A stretch of 64,000 nucleotides of DNA from Streptomyces sp. NBC_00510 (lineage in GTDB: Bacteria; Actinomycetota; Actinomycetes; Streptomycetales; Streptomycetaceae): NCBI GenBank assembly GCA_036013505.1, contig CP107851.1, positions 6,408,501 through 6,472,500 of the forward strand. Direction: 5' to 3'. The translations under genes were made by a program, and so were the position numbers. How positions within the stretch are numbered: position 1 is the stretch's first letter; every line of letters begins with the position of its first letter. This document shows, in pieces, positions 8,456 through 16,604 of this stretch. Below the pieces are notes generated by a model that made no database searches, was not told the origin of the DNA, and saw only the letters and a program-made list of their open reading frames with translations.

Positions 8456-9883
8456 CTAGGCCGTCGCACCCCCGGCGGTCCCGCCGCTGAAGATCCCGTG
8501 GAAGCCGAACGGCACCGCGTGCGGGACCTCGGCGCGGGCCAGCTCGCGGAACGTGGCGGCGTCCAGCACCAGCAGGAAGGACGAGCCGGCCGCGGCGTCG
8601 AGGACGACGGAGAGCACCACGCCCTCGCCCTCCGCCCCGGCCTCCGGGGCCGCGACGAAGACGGGCTCCCCGGGGTAGCAGTCCTCCTGCGACCAGGTCA
8701 CGGTGCCGCCGTCGGCCGTGTCGAGCCGCACCAGCTGGTCGGTGAAGTGCTCGCCCCGCCCGTCGCGGCTGCCGACGCCGTACGCGAAGCGGTAGGGGCG
8801 GCCGTTGCACCGCCCGTAGTCGATGCGGGGGAGTTCCATCGGCTCCTCGCCGAGCCGCTCGGCCGTCACCGCGCCGTCCGCGCCGATCCGGTACCGCGTG
8901 GGGCGGGCCTGCGGGACGCCGCCGCCGTCGCGCAGCCGGTCGAGGTAGAGGGCGTCGATGACGGACGGGTCCTCGTAGGCGCACAGGTCCAGCACCAGCG
9001 CGTCGCCGTCCTCGAAGGCGTTGACGTGGTGGAAGGCGAAGAAGGCGGGGCCCTTGGCGACGCGGCGGACGGTGCCGTCCCTCCGGTCCATGACGATGAA
9101 GCGGGTGCCGCGCTCAGGGCGCCAGCGGTAGTTCTCGATGAAGGGCCGGCCGCTGAGCAGCAGGGCCGGCGGGTTGACGACGAGCGGGAACTCCACGAGC
9201 ACCACATGGCGGTCGGTGATCGCGAAGCTGTGCATGTAGCCGGGCCGGGTGACGGGCAGGCTGCCCAGGAGCCTGCGGCGGGCCGTGCCGTCGGAGGACT
9301 GGCGGTAGACGCGGTACTCGCTGCGCCGCGCGAAGTGCGCCACGAAGTTGACCAGTTCGCCGGTGACCGGGTCCTGGTGAGGGTGCGCCGTGGTCCACTG
9401 ACCGGCCAGCGCGTCCTCGTAGCCGACGACGCCCACCGTCTCCAGCGTCCTCGGGTCGAACTCCACCGGCATCGGGGTCTCGGTCAGCGCGACGAAGCGT
9501 TCGCCGAAGCGGGCGACGCTGACGTTGGCGTTCCCCGACGGCTTGCGGAGGAACGGGGTGAGCACCCGGGCGAAGAGCGAGCGGCAGGGGTCGGTGGCGA
9601 ACTCCTGGTAGCCGATGCGGCCCTCGTGCCGCGCGGTACGGCTGCTCGGGACGTCCAGGAAGCGGTTGGCGTAGGAGACCCGGCCGTCCTCGATCGCGAA
9701 CCGGTGGAGCATCGCCTGGCCGTCGAACCAGTGCCGGTAGCGGCGCTCCCCGACCTCGAAGAGGGCGGGGCCGTTGCGCAGCAGCACCCCGTCGAGCCAC
9801 CGCGGTAGCCGTCCCCGCACCGGCAGTTCGGGGACGGTCACCTCGTCGGTCAGGCTGCGCAGCCCGGTCGTGTGCCCGCTCAT
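8456..9883 (-). CDS. Carotenoid oxygenase (RPE65/CCD family)
   Basis: A 475-residue carotenoid cleavage oxygenase, a seven-bladed beta-propeller with non-haem iron held by four His. Candidate ligands sit in the expected contexts: TAHPHQDP (about 165-170), YMHSFAITDRH (about 218), FFAFHHVNAFED (about 284) and the C-terminal GFHGIFSG (about 465). The N-terminus has the family LLRNGPALFEV motif. The family cleaves carotenoids, apocarotenoids or stilbenes with O2; the substrate here is unknown. Its ATG lies 3 nt after the emfourin-like stop, so translation is probably coupled. Confidence 0.88.
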   Translation of the reverse strand: MSGHTTGLRSLTDEVTVPELPVRGRLPRWLDGVLLRNGPALFEVGERRYRHWFDGQAMLHRFAIEDGRVSYANRFLDVPSSRTARHEGRIGYQEFATDPCRSLFARVLTPFLRKPSGNANVSVARFGERFVALTETPMPVEFDPRTLETVGVVGYEDALAGQWTTAHPHQDPVTGELVNFVAHFARRSEYRVYRQSSDGTARRRLLGSLPVTRPGYMHSFAITDRHVVLVEFPLVVNPPALLLSGRPFIENYRWRPERGTRFIVMDRRDGTVRRVAKGPAFFAFHHVNAFEDGDALVLDLCAYEDPSVIDALYLDRLRDGGGVPQARPTRYRIGADGAVTAERLGEEPMELPRIDYGRCNGRPYRFAYGVGSRDGRGEHFTDQLVRLDTADGGTVTWSQEDCYPGEPVFVAAPEAGAEGEGVVLSVVLDAAAGSSFLLVLDAATFRELARAEVPHAVPFGFHGIFSGGTAGGATA

Positions 9884-9886
9884 CGG

Positions 9887-10153
9887 CTACGCGCCCTCCT
9901 TCAGCACCAGTTGGACCAGTTCGCGTTGTTCCTCCGTCAGCCGCGGGTCGGCGCAGTGCACCGTGCGGCCCTCCACCGTGATCTCGTACCGGAAACCGTC
10001 CGGTACGCCCTGCGGGGGCGCGGCCGGGCCCGCGGCGAGGACGTCGCGGGCCAGGGCGTGCAGACGGAAGGCGTCGGGCCGGCCGGCGGTGTCCAGCACG
10101 GCCCGGCGCTCGATCCCCGCGAAACCGCCGGAGCGGATCACCTGTATGCGCAT
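9887..10153 (-). CDS. Emfourin-like M4 protease inhibitor
   Basis: An 88-residue protein beginning MRIQVIRSGGFAGIERR, a pattern I recognise from emfourin, the protealysin inhibitor described in Serratia and typically encoded next to a protealysin-like M4 protease. That protease gene is immediately upstream here (9 nt). There are no Cys pairs, signal peptide or membrane segment, so it should be cytoplasmic. The assignment rests on the N-terminal pattern, size and neighbour; inhibition is inferred. Confidence 0.72.
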   Translation of the reverse strand: MRIQVIRSGGFAGIERRAVLDTAGRPDAFRLHALARDVLAAGPAAPPQGVPDGFRYEITVEGRTVHCADPRLTEEQRELVQLVLKEGA

Positions 10154-10162
10154 GGCGGACGT

Positions 10163-11281
10163 CTACCCCTGTGCGGGCGGTCGCGCACCTTCCGGGACCG
10201 GCGACTGGCGCGGCACGTCGGTGCCGTTCACGGAGGTCGGGATGCCGACCTCCGACCACGCCTTCACCACCGCCGCGTGCTCCTCGCCCTCACCGAAGCG
10301 CTCGGCGGCCGAGGCGACCGTCGCCTGGGCGAACTCGGCGAACGTCGCCCTGGGCGACAGCGCGCCGCCGGTCAGCACGTCGTACCAGATCAGCCCGGCC
10401 CGCTCCCAGGCGTTGCCGCCCAGCGCGACGGCCAGCAGGTGGAACGCCCGGTTGGGGATGCCGGAGTTGATGTGCACGCCCCCGTTGTCCCGCGAGGTGC
10501 GGACGTAGGCGTCCATGTGGCCGGGCTGCGGGTCCTTGCCGAGGACGTCGTCGTCGTAGGCCGTGCCGGGGGCCTTCATGGAGCGCAGCGCCACGCCCGT
10601 GACGCGCGGGGCGAGCAGCCCGGCGCCGATCAGCCAGTCGGCCTCCTCGGCGGTCTGGCCGAGCGCGTGCTGCTTGATGAGGGAGCCGAAGACGTCCGAC
10701 ATCGACTCGTTGAGGGCGCCGGACTGGCCGAAGTAGTCGAGGTTGGCGCTGTACTGGGTGACGCCGTGGGTGAGTTCGTGGCCGATGACGTCGAGGGGGA
10801 GCGTGAAGTCGAGGAAGATCTCCCCGTCGCCGTCCCCGAAGACCATCTGCTCGCCGTTCCAGAAGGCGTTGTTGTAGTCCCGGTCGTAGTGGACGGTGGC
10901 GTCCAGCGGCAGCCCGGCGTCGTCGATGGAGTGGCGGCCGTACGCCGTCAGGAAGAGCTCGAAGGTCGCCCCCAGTCCGTCGTAGGCCCGGTTGACGGTG
11001 TCGTCGGCGAGGGCGGGGTCGCCCTCCCCGCGGACGGCCCGTCCCGGCAGGTCCGTGCGGTGCTGCGCGTCGCTGATCGTGCGGCGCGGCCGGTCCGACG
11101 GCTCCGCCCCGATCACCGGGAGGGCGCCGATGACGGTGGTCAGCCGGCGGCGGGTGCGCTCCGCGGCGTCGCGTTCCAGGGTGCGGCGGGCGGGCTCGGC
11201 GAGTGCGCGGTCCTCGTTGCGGGCGACCTTGTCGAGGACGTGCGGCGGCACGATCGTGCAGAAAACAGGTGTCTGCTCCAT
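10163..11281 (-). CDS. Protealysin-like M4 metallopeptidase
   Basis: A 372-residue thermolysin-family (M4) zinc protease. The zinc motif HELTH is in VIGHELTHGVTQY (about residues 140-152), the third ligand Glu is in GALNESMSDVFG, and the catalytic-His region is NGGVHINSGIPNRAFHL. There is no signal peptide. Instead the N-terminus has CTIVPPHVLDKVA, the PPxxL motif of the short protealysin-type propeptide. Start ATG 11281: upstream in-frame codons run through the promoter, and CACATT lies 7 nt before it. It is the first gene of a three-gene operon with emfourin and the carotenoid oxygenase. Confidence 0.92.
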   Translation of the reverse strand: MEQTPVFCTIVPPHVLDKVARNEDRALAEPARRTLERDAAERTRRRLTTVIGALPVIGAEPSDRPRRTISDAQHRTDLPGRAVRGEGDPALADDTVNRAYDGLGATFELFLTAYGRHSIDDAGLPLDATVHYDRDYNNAFWNGEQMVFGDGDGEIFLDFTLPLDVIGHELTHGVTQYSANLDYFGQSGALNESMSDVFGSLIKQHALGQTAEEADWLIGAGLLAPRVTGVALRSMKAPGTAYDDDVLGKDPQPGHMDAYVRTSRDNGGVHINSGIPNRAFHLLAVALGGNAWERAGLIWYDVLTGGALSPRATFAEFAQATVASAAERFGEGEEHAAVVKAWSEVGIPTSVNGTDVPRQSPVPEGARPPAQG

Positions 11282-11288
11282 GCAGGGC

Positions 11289-11317
11289 AATGTGGCACGG
11301 TGCTCACTGTCTGTCAC
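11289..11317 (-). promoter_or_regulatory. Promoter of the M4 protease operon
   Basis: On the minus strand a GTGACA -35 (11312-11317) and a CACATT -10 (11289-11294) are 17 nt apart. The start codon follows after 7 nt, predicting a leaderless transcript. Confidence 0.5.
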
Positions 11318-11450
11318 TAGGTGTGACCATGATCCACGAAAAGGGGGGAACATGTACGTTTTTCATGTCATCACGGGCGGTCTTGCATACTGAGAAGAAC
11401 GCCGCAGCGGCTGCAGGGTCCCCGGGGGCTCGGTTATGGTCGACAGCATC

Positions 11451-11498
11451 ATGCGTTTCGGGCTGCTTCTTCTTAGCTGCCGCGGCGAGGGCCTGTAG
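11451..11498 (+). CDS. leuA leader peptide
   Basis: A 15-codon ORF, MRFGLLLLSCRGEGL, ending in TAG 90 nt before leuA. Four consecutive leucine codons (CTG CTT CTT CTT) include CTT, which is rare in Streptomyces. This is the hallmark of a leader peptide whose translation senses charged tRNA-Leu. It is positioned exactly upstream of a leucine biosynthesis gene. No strong Shine-Dalgarno precedes it. It is too short for automated gene calling. Confidence 0.7.
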   Translation: MRFGLLLLSCRGEGL

Positions 11499-11587
11499 TC
11501 CAGGTCGACTCCCTCCCCGCGGGGTTTGGCGTTGCACCAGCGCCGGTCGGCCGCCTCCACAGCCGCAACCGAGGAGCACCCCCGCAG
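11487..11587 (+). promoter_or_regulatory. leuA leader / attenuation region
   Basis: Between the leucine codons and leuA are overlapping pairing options: GAGGG (11487-11491) with a later CCCTC, an inner CCTG/CAGG hairpin around the leader stop, and CCTCC (11554-11558) that can pair with the leuA Shine-Dalgarno GAGGAG (11571-11576). No U-tract terminator is visible, so control could act on translation initiation instead of, or as well as, transcription. The pairing was judged by eye. Confidence 0.45.
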
Positions 11588-13351
11588 ATGTCCACCCCGA
11601 ACGCCGTCGGCCGCCCCACGCCCATCACCGCCGCGACGGTGCGCCAGCGCCCGACCGCGATGCCGGTCCACAAGTACAAGCCGTACGAGGCCGTGGAGAT
11701 CCCGGACCGCACCTGGCCGGACCGGCGGATCACCAAGGCCCCCCGCTGGCTGTCGACCGACCTGCGGGACGGCAACCAGGCGCTGATCGACCCGATGTCA
11801 CCGGCCCGCAAGCGCGCGATGTTCGACCTGCTGGTGAAGATGGGCTACAAGGAGATCGAGGTCGGCTTCCCGGCCTCGGGCGAGACCGACTTCGCCTTCG
11901 TGCGCTCCATCATCGAAGAGGGGGCGATCCCCGACGACGTCACCATCTCCGTACTGACCCAGGCCCGCGAGGAACTGATCGAGCGGACCGTGGAGTCCCT
12001 GCGAGGCGCGGCGCGCGCGACCGTGCACCTGTACAACGCGACCGCCCCGACCTTCCGCCGGGTGGTCTTCCGCGGCTCCAAGGAGCAGATCCGGCAGATC
12101 GCCGTGGACGGGACGCGGCTGGTCATGGAGTACGCGGACAAGATCCTGGGCGACGAGACCGTCTTCGGCTACCAGTACAGCCCGGAGATCTTCACCGACA
12201 CCGAGCTGGACTTCGCGCTGGAGGTCTGCGAGTCGGTGATGGACGTCTGGCAGCCCGAGGAGGGCCGCGAGATCATCCTGAACCTGCCGGCGACCGTCGA
12301 GCGCTCCACGCCCTCCACCCACGCGGACCGCTTCGAGTGGATGTCGCGGAACCTGTCGCGCCGCGAGTACGTGTGCCTGTCGGTCCACCCGCACAACGAC
12401 CGCGGCACGGCCGTGGCCGCCGCGGAGCTGGCGCTGATGGCCGGCGCCGACCGCATCGAGGGCTGCCTGTTCGGCCAGGGCGAGCGCACCGGCAACGTCG
12501 ACCTGGTCACCCTGGGCATGAACCTGTTCAGCCAGGGCGTGGACCCGATGATCGACTTCTCCCAGATCGACGAGGTCCGCCGCACCGCCGAGTACTGCAA
12601 CCAGATGGAGGTCCACCCGCGCCACCCGTACGTGGGCGACCTGGTCTACACGTCCTTCTCCGGCTCCCACCAGGACGCCATCAAGAAGGGGTTCGACGCC
12701 ATGGAGGCCGACGCGGCCGCCCAGGGCCGGACCGTCGACGACATCGAGTGGGCGGTCCCGTACCTGCCGATCGACCCCAAGGACGTCGGCCGCTCCTACG
12801 AGGCCGTCATCCGCGTGAACTCGCAGTCCGGCAAGGGCGGCGTCGCGTACGTCCTGAAGAACGACCACAAGCTGGACCTGCCGCGCCGCATGCAGATCGA
12901 GTTCTCGAAGATCATCCAGGCGAAGACCGACGCCGAGGGCGGCGAGGTCACCCCGAAGGAGATCTGGGCGATCTTCGAGGACGAGTACCTGCCCACCCCG
13001 GAGAACGCCTGGGGCCGCGTCGCGCTGCGCAAGGCGCAGACCTCGACCAGCAGCGACGGCACCGACACCCTGACCGTCGAGGCGGTCGTGGACGGCGCGG
13101 AGACGGTCCTGACGGGCACCGGCAACGGCCCGATCTCCGCGTTCTTCGACGCGCTGGCCTCGGTCGGGGTCGACGCCCGCCTGCTGGACTACACCGAGCA
13201 CACCATGAGCGAGGGCGCCAGCGCCCAGGCCGCCTCGTACATCGAGTGCGCCATCGACGGCCAGGTCCTGTGGGGCATCGGCATCGACGCCAACACCACC
13301 CGCGCCTCGCTGAAGGCGGTCGTCTCCGCCGTCAACCGCGCGGCCCGCTAG
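11588..13351 (+). CDS. leuA: 2-isopropylmalate synthase
   Basis: A 587-residue enzyme of the long LeuA type. It condenses acetyl-CoA with 2-ketoisovalerate, the first committed step to leucine. The HMGL-like TIM barrel begins at LSTDLRDGNQALIDPM (about residues 56-71). The metal and active-site signature HNDRGTAVAAAELALMAG is near 268-285, followed by EGCLFGQGERTGN. The C-terminal LeuA dimer/regulatory domain (about 440-587) is present and mediates leucine feedback in the family. Shine-Dalgarno GAGGAG lies 11 nt before the ATG. It is preceded by a leucine-rich leader peptide and followed by a strong hairpin, so it is monocistronic. Confidence 0.96.
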   Translation: MSTPNAVGRPTPITAATVRQRPTAMPVHKYKPYEAVEIPDRTWPDRRITKAPRWLSTDLRDGNQALIDPMSPARKRAMFDLLVKMGYKEIEVGFPASGETDFAFVRSIIEEGAIPDDVTISVLTQAREELIERTVESLRGAARATVHLYNATAPTFRRVVFRGSKEQIRQIAVDGTRLVMEYADKILGDETVFGYQYSPEIFTDTELDFALEVCESVMDVWQPEEGREIILNLPATVERSTPSTHADRFEWMSRNLSRREYVCLSVHPHNDRGTAVAAAELALMAGADRIEGCLFGQGERTGNVDLVTLGMNLFSQGVDPMIDFSQIDEVRRTAEYCNQMEVHPRHPYVGDLVYTSFSGSHQDAIKKGFDAMEADAAAQGRTVDDIEWAVPYLPIDPKDVGRSYEAVIRVNSQSGKGGVAYVLKNDHKLDLPRRMQIEFSKIIQAKTDAEGGEVTPKEIWAIFEDEYLPTPENAWGRVALRKAQTSTSSDGTDTLTVEAVVDGAETVLTGTGNGPISAFFDALASVGVDARLLDYTEHTMSEGASAQAASYIECAIDGQVLWGIGIDANTTRASLKAVVSAVNRAAR

Positions 13352-13366
13352 TCACCACGCACGGTG

Positions 13367-13404
13367 AACCGGCCACGGCGCCCGCTCGGGCGCCGTGGCC
13401 GGTT
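13367..13404 (+). terminator. leuA terminator hairpin
   Basis: A perfect 17-bp inverted repeat (left arm AACCGGCCACGGCGCCC) with a GCTC loop, 15 bp after the leuA stop. Confidence 0.8.
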
Positions 13405-13554
13405 CTCGTATTCGGCCCTCACGTGGTACTGACTACGTGCCGCCCATGTGGCTAACATCACGTCATTACGGCGCCGTTGCCGGAGCGTTACCCACGCGTA
13501 CGGCGCGTAAAGGGACGAACCGGTGTAATCGGGATGGCGGCCGGAGGGTGCGAA

Positions 13555-14271
13555 GTGCTCCACATCAAGGGCTTGTGCATCTTGGGCGTGCGGACGGTCT
13601 GGCACACCGAAGGTGACGGGGAGTTCTTCTGCGCCGGCTGCGGCGGCGACCGCGGCTACCGGCGGCGCACCGGCACCCGGCGGCTGACCCTGCTGGGCCT
13701 GCCCCTCCTGCCGCGCGGCTCGGCCGGCGCGGTCGTGGAGTGCGTGGTGTGCCGCGCCCACCGCGGCCCCGAGGTCCTGGAGCAGCCCACCACCACCGTC
13801 TTCTCCGCCATGCTCCGCGATGCCGTCCACACCGTCGCCCTCGCCGTGCTCACCGCGGGCGGCGCCATGGGGCGCGGCGCCCGCGAGGCCGCCGTCGGCG
13901 CGGTCCGCTCGGCCGGGTTCACCGACTGCACCGAGGACCAGCTGCTCGGCCTGCTCGCGGCGATCGTCGCCGACGAGGGCCGCTTCCCCGGCGCCTCCGA
14001 CGCCCTGGACGCCGACGGGCTCGCGGACGCCCTCGACGGCTGCGGCAGCTGGCTGTCCATCGAGCTCCACGAGGCCCTGGGACCCCTCTCCCGCCACCTC
14101 GCCCCCCAGGGCCGCGAGCACATCCTGGTCCAGGGCGCCCTCATCGCCCTCGCCGACGGCCCCTACCTGCCCGCCGAGCGGGAGGTCCTCGGCGCCGTCG
14201 GCCGCTGCCTCGGCCTCGTCGGCGAGGACACCGAACGCATCCTGGAGGCCGCGGCCCGTACGCCGTCCTGA
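13555..14271 (+). CDS. TerB-like protein with N-terminal zinc ribbon
   Basis: A 238-residue protein. An N-terminal zinc ribbon uses CxxC pairs FFCAGC (about residues 23-27) and VECVVC (about 62-66). A helical tellurite-resistance TerB-like domain follows (about 80-235), with the acidic VADEGRFPGASDALDADGL and the repeat-like LADGPYLPAEREVLGAV typical of the family. TerB is linked to tellurite or metal stress, but standalone copies are common in Streptomyces and of unknown role. GTG 13555 is chosen for GGAGGG 6 nt upstream; the reading frame is open to 13477. Confidence 0.75.
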   Translation: MLHIKGLCILGVRTVWHTEGDGEFFCAGCGGDRGYRRRTGTRRLTLLGLPLLPRGSAGAVVECVVCRAHRGPEVLEQPTTTVFSAMLRDAVHTVALAVLTAGGAMGRGAREAAVGAVRSAGFTDCTEDQLLGLLAAIVADEGRFPGASDALDADGLADALDGCGSWLSIELHEALGPLSRHLAPQGREHILVQGALIALADGPYLPAEREVLGAVGRCLGLVGEDTERILEAAARTPS

Positions 14272-14302
14272 CGGGCCGCCCCTCACCGCCACCGCCGGGC
14301 GT

Positions 14303-14413
14303 ACTCCCCGGGGAGTAACGGGGCCCGCACCGCACCCCGGGCAGTAACGCCGGGCTCGGTCCCGGGCCCGACGAAAAGGCGCCCCCGCGCCGGAAGTCTG
14401 GAAAGGACCAGAC
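14303..14413 (+). promoter_or_regulatory. Palindromes and direct repeats upstream of the MMPL gene
   Basis: This 111-bp stretch holds a 14-bp palindrome ACTCCCCGGGGAGT (14303-14316). It also has a direct repeat of CCCCGGGSAGTAACG (14306-14320 and 14335-14349, 14 of 15 identical, period 29) and an inverted repeat GTCTGG-N6-CCAGAC (14396-14413), 22 nt before the MMPL start. These are candidate operators; the binding factor is unknown. Confidence 0.4.
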
Positions 14414-14434
14414 CACCGGCCCGGAGGGAGGCCC

Positions 14435-16537
14435 ATGATGGGGGCCCCGACCACTGAGACCACACCGGCCGCCGTGCCGCCGCCGACGCGAGGACGGGGG
14501 AGGAGCCGGGGCGCCCGCGCGATCCCCTGGGCGGTGCTCGCACTGTGGATCGCCGTACTGGCGCTGGCCGGTCCCCTGGCCGGCAAGCTCGCGGACGACC
14601 AGCGGAACCGGGCGGTGGACTACCTCCCGGCGAGCGCCGACTCCACGCAGGTCGCCCGGCTCCAGGACGCGCTGCCCGGCGGCGAGGCCACCGAACTCGT
14701 GGTCGTCTACCACCGCGACGGCGGGCTGACCGCCGCCGACCGCGACAAGGCCGCCGCCCAGATCGCCGGTGTCGCGCGGGCCCACCGGCTCACCGGCGGC
14801 GCGCCGCACGCCGTCCTGTCGCACGGCGACACGCTGATGTACCCCGTGGCGAGCACCGAGCCCGGCCAGGACGACGCGGCCAAGGACGCCTTCGTCACCG
14901 ACGTCCGGGACCGGGCCGAGGGCGGCGGCGGGCTGACCGTCCACGTGGGCGGCCCCGGCGCGCTCAACACCGACATGAAGGAGGTCTACTCCTCCCTCGA
15001 CGGGCCGTTGCTGTGGACCACGGTGGCCGTCGTCGCCGTCCTGCTGATCCTCATCTACCGCAGCCCCCTGTTGTGGCTGCTGCCCCTGCTCGTCGCAGGC
15101 GTCGCCGACGCCGCCGCGATGGCCGTCGTCCACGGACTCCACCAGGCCCTCGGCATCACCGTCACCGGCCAGAGCCAGGGCGTGATGACCATCCTGGTCT
15201 TCGGCGCCGGCACCGACTACGCGCTGCTGCTCGTCTCCCGCTACCGCGAGGAACTCCGGCGCGTGCCACGCCCGTACGACGCCATGCGCGCCGCGCTGCG
15301 CGGTTGCGGGCCCGCGGTCCTGGCCTCCTCCGCGACGGTGGCCGCGGGCCTGCTGTGCCTGCTCGCCGCGGACCTCAACAGCAGCCGGGGCATGGGCCCG
15401 ATCGCCGCGGTCGGCGTGCTGTGCGCGCTGGTCGCCATGACGACCCTGCTGCCCGCGCTGCTGGTGCTGCTGGGCCGCCGGGTCTTCTGGCCGCTGGTCC
15501 CGGCGTACGGCAGCGAAGTGCCGCGTCCGCGCGGCCTGTTCGCGGCGATGGGGGGCTCGGCCGCACGCCGTCCGCTGGCCGTGCTCGCGGGTGGCGCGGT
15601 GCTGCTCGGGGCGCTGGCGCTCGGGACCCTGGCCCTGCCCGGCAGCCTGAAGAACGACGACGCCTTCACCAGTGCCCCGGAGTCGGTCGCCGCCATGCGC
15701 ACCCTCGCCGAGGCCGACCCCGGCCGCTCCGCCCAGCCGATCACCGTCATGGCACCCACCGGCCGGGCCGGCGAGGTGCTGGCCGCGGTCCGGGGCACCG
15801 AAGGCGTCGCGTCCGCCGAACGCGGGCGCAGCGGCGGCGGCTGGACGGAGGTGTCGGTGACCGCGCAGGCGCCGCCCGAGTCGCCCGGCGAGACCGCGAC
15901 CATCCACGCCCTGCGCGCGGAGCTGGACGGCCCCTACGGCGCCCACGTCGGCGGGCCCGGTGCCCAGCAGGCCGACCTGGCCGGCACCAGTTCCCGCGAC
16001 CGCTGGGTCGTCGTGCCGCTCGTCCTGGCGGCCGTGCTGCTGATCCTCGTCGTGCTGCTGCGCAGCCTGGTCGCGCCGCTGCTGCTCGTGGTGGCCGTGA
16101 TCGCGGTGTGGGGCGCCGCGCTGGGCATCGGCGGGCTGGTCTTCGGGCCGCTCTTCGGCTTCGAGGGCACGGACCCGGGGCTGCCGCTGCTGTCGTTCGT
16201 CTTCCTCGTGGCGCTCGGCGTCGACTACGGCATCTTCCTCATGCACCGGATGCGCGAGGAGTCGCTGGCGGGGGCCGCGCCGGCCGCCGCGGCCGTCACC
16301 GCGCTGCGCACCACGGGCGGGGTGATCGCCTCGGCCGGGCTGGTGCTGGCGGCCACCTTCTCGGTACTGGTCAACATGCCGTTGGTGTCGCTGGTCGAGA
16401 TGGGCTTCGTCATCGCCGTGGGCGTCCTGCTGGACACCTTCCTCGTCCGCACCTACCTGGTCACCTCCGCGAGCGTGGCGCTGCGCGAGCGGCTCTGGTG
16501 GCCGGGCCGGCTGAGCCGGCCGCGCACGAGCCCGTGA
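14435..16537 (+). CDS. MMPL/RND-family exporter
   Basis: A 700-residue membrane protein of the MMPL (RND superfamily) type, which exports lipids, siderophores or drugs using the proton gradient. The first segment is at about 31-50. It is followed by a periplasmic-type loop (50-185), five or six helices (about 190-375, with FGAGTDYALLLVSRYREEL), a second loop (about 400-525), and a second helix bundle (about 525-680, with LGVDYGIFLMHRMREE). The GxDY pairs are the expected proton-relay signatures. Shine-Dalgarno GGAGGGAG is 4 nt before the ATG. A two-component system follows and probably regulates it. Confidence 0.88.
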   Translation: MMGAPTTETTPAAVPPPTRGRGRSRGARAIPWAVLALWIAVLALAGPLAGKLADDQRNRAVDYLPASADSTQVARLQDALPGGEATELVVVYHRDGGLTAADRDKAAAQIAGVARAHRLTGGAPHAVLSHGDTLMYPVASTEPGQDDAAKDAFVTDVRDRAEGGGGLTVHVGGPGALNTDMKEVYSSLDGPLLWTTVAVVAVLLILIYRSPLLWLLPLLVAGVADAAAMAVVHGLHQALGITVTGQSQGVMTILVFGAGTDYALLLVSRYREELRRVPRPYDAMRAALRGCGPAVLASSATVAAGLLCLLAADLNSSRGMGPIAAVGVLCALVAMTTLLPALLVLLGRRVFWPLVPAYGSEVPRPRGLFAAMGGSAARRPLAVLAGGAVLLGALALGTLALPGSLKNDDAFTSAPESVAAMRTLAEADPGRSAQPITVMAPTGRAGEVLAAVRGTEGVASAERGRSGGGWTEVSVTAQAPPESPGETATIHALRAELDGPYGAHVGGPGAQQADLAGTSSRDRWVVVPLVLAAVLLILVVLLRSLVAPLLLVVAVIAVWGAALGIGGLVFGPLFGFEGTDPGLPLLSFVFLVALGVDYGIFLMHRMREESLAGAAPAAAAVTALRTTGGVIASAGLVLAATFSVLVNMPLVSLVEMGFVIAVGVLLDTFLVRTYLVTSASVALRERLWWPGRLSRPRTSP

Positions 16538-16566
16538 ACCGGCCCGTGAACCGGCCCGTGAACCGG
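16531..16566 (+). repeat. Three tandem copies of a 12-bp unit
   Basis: CCCGTGAACCGG is repeated three times without interruption. The MMPL stop codon TGA (16535-16537) lies in the first copy. The array fills the short gap before the histidine kinase gene. Confidence 0.85.
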
Positions 16567-16604
16567 TCTGTCACGCCGCCGACCCCGTAACGGAAGATGG
16601 AGCC

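Noticed and set aside
14141..16246. 701-codon frame on the minus strand
   Set aside because: It is antisense to the MMPL gene, with no recognisable motif and many Gln/His runs.
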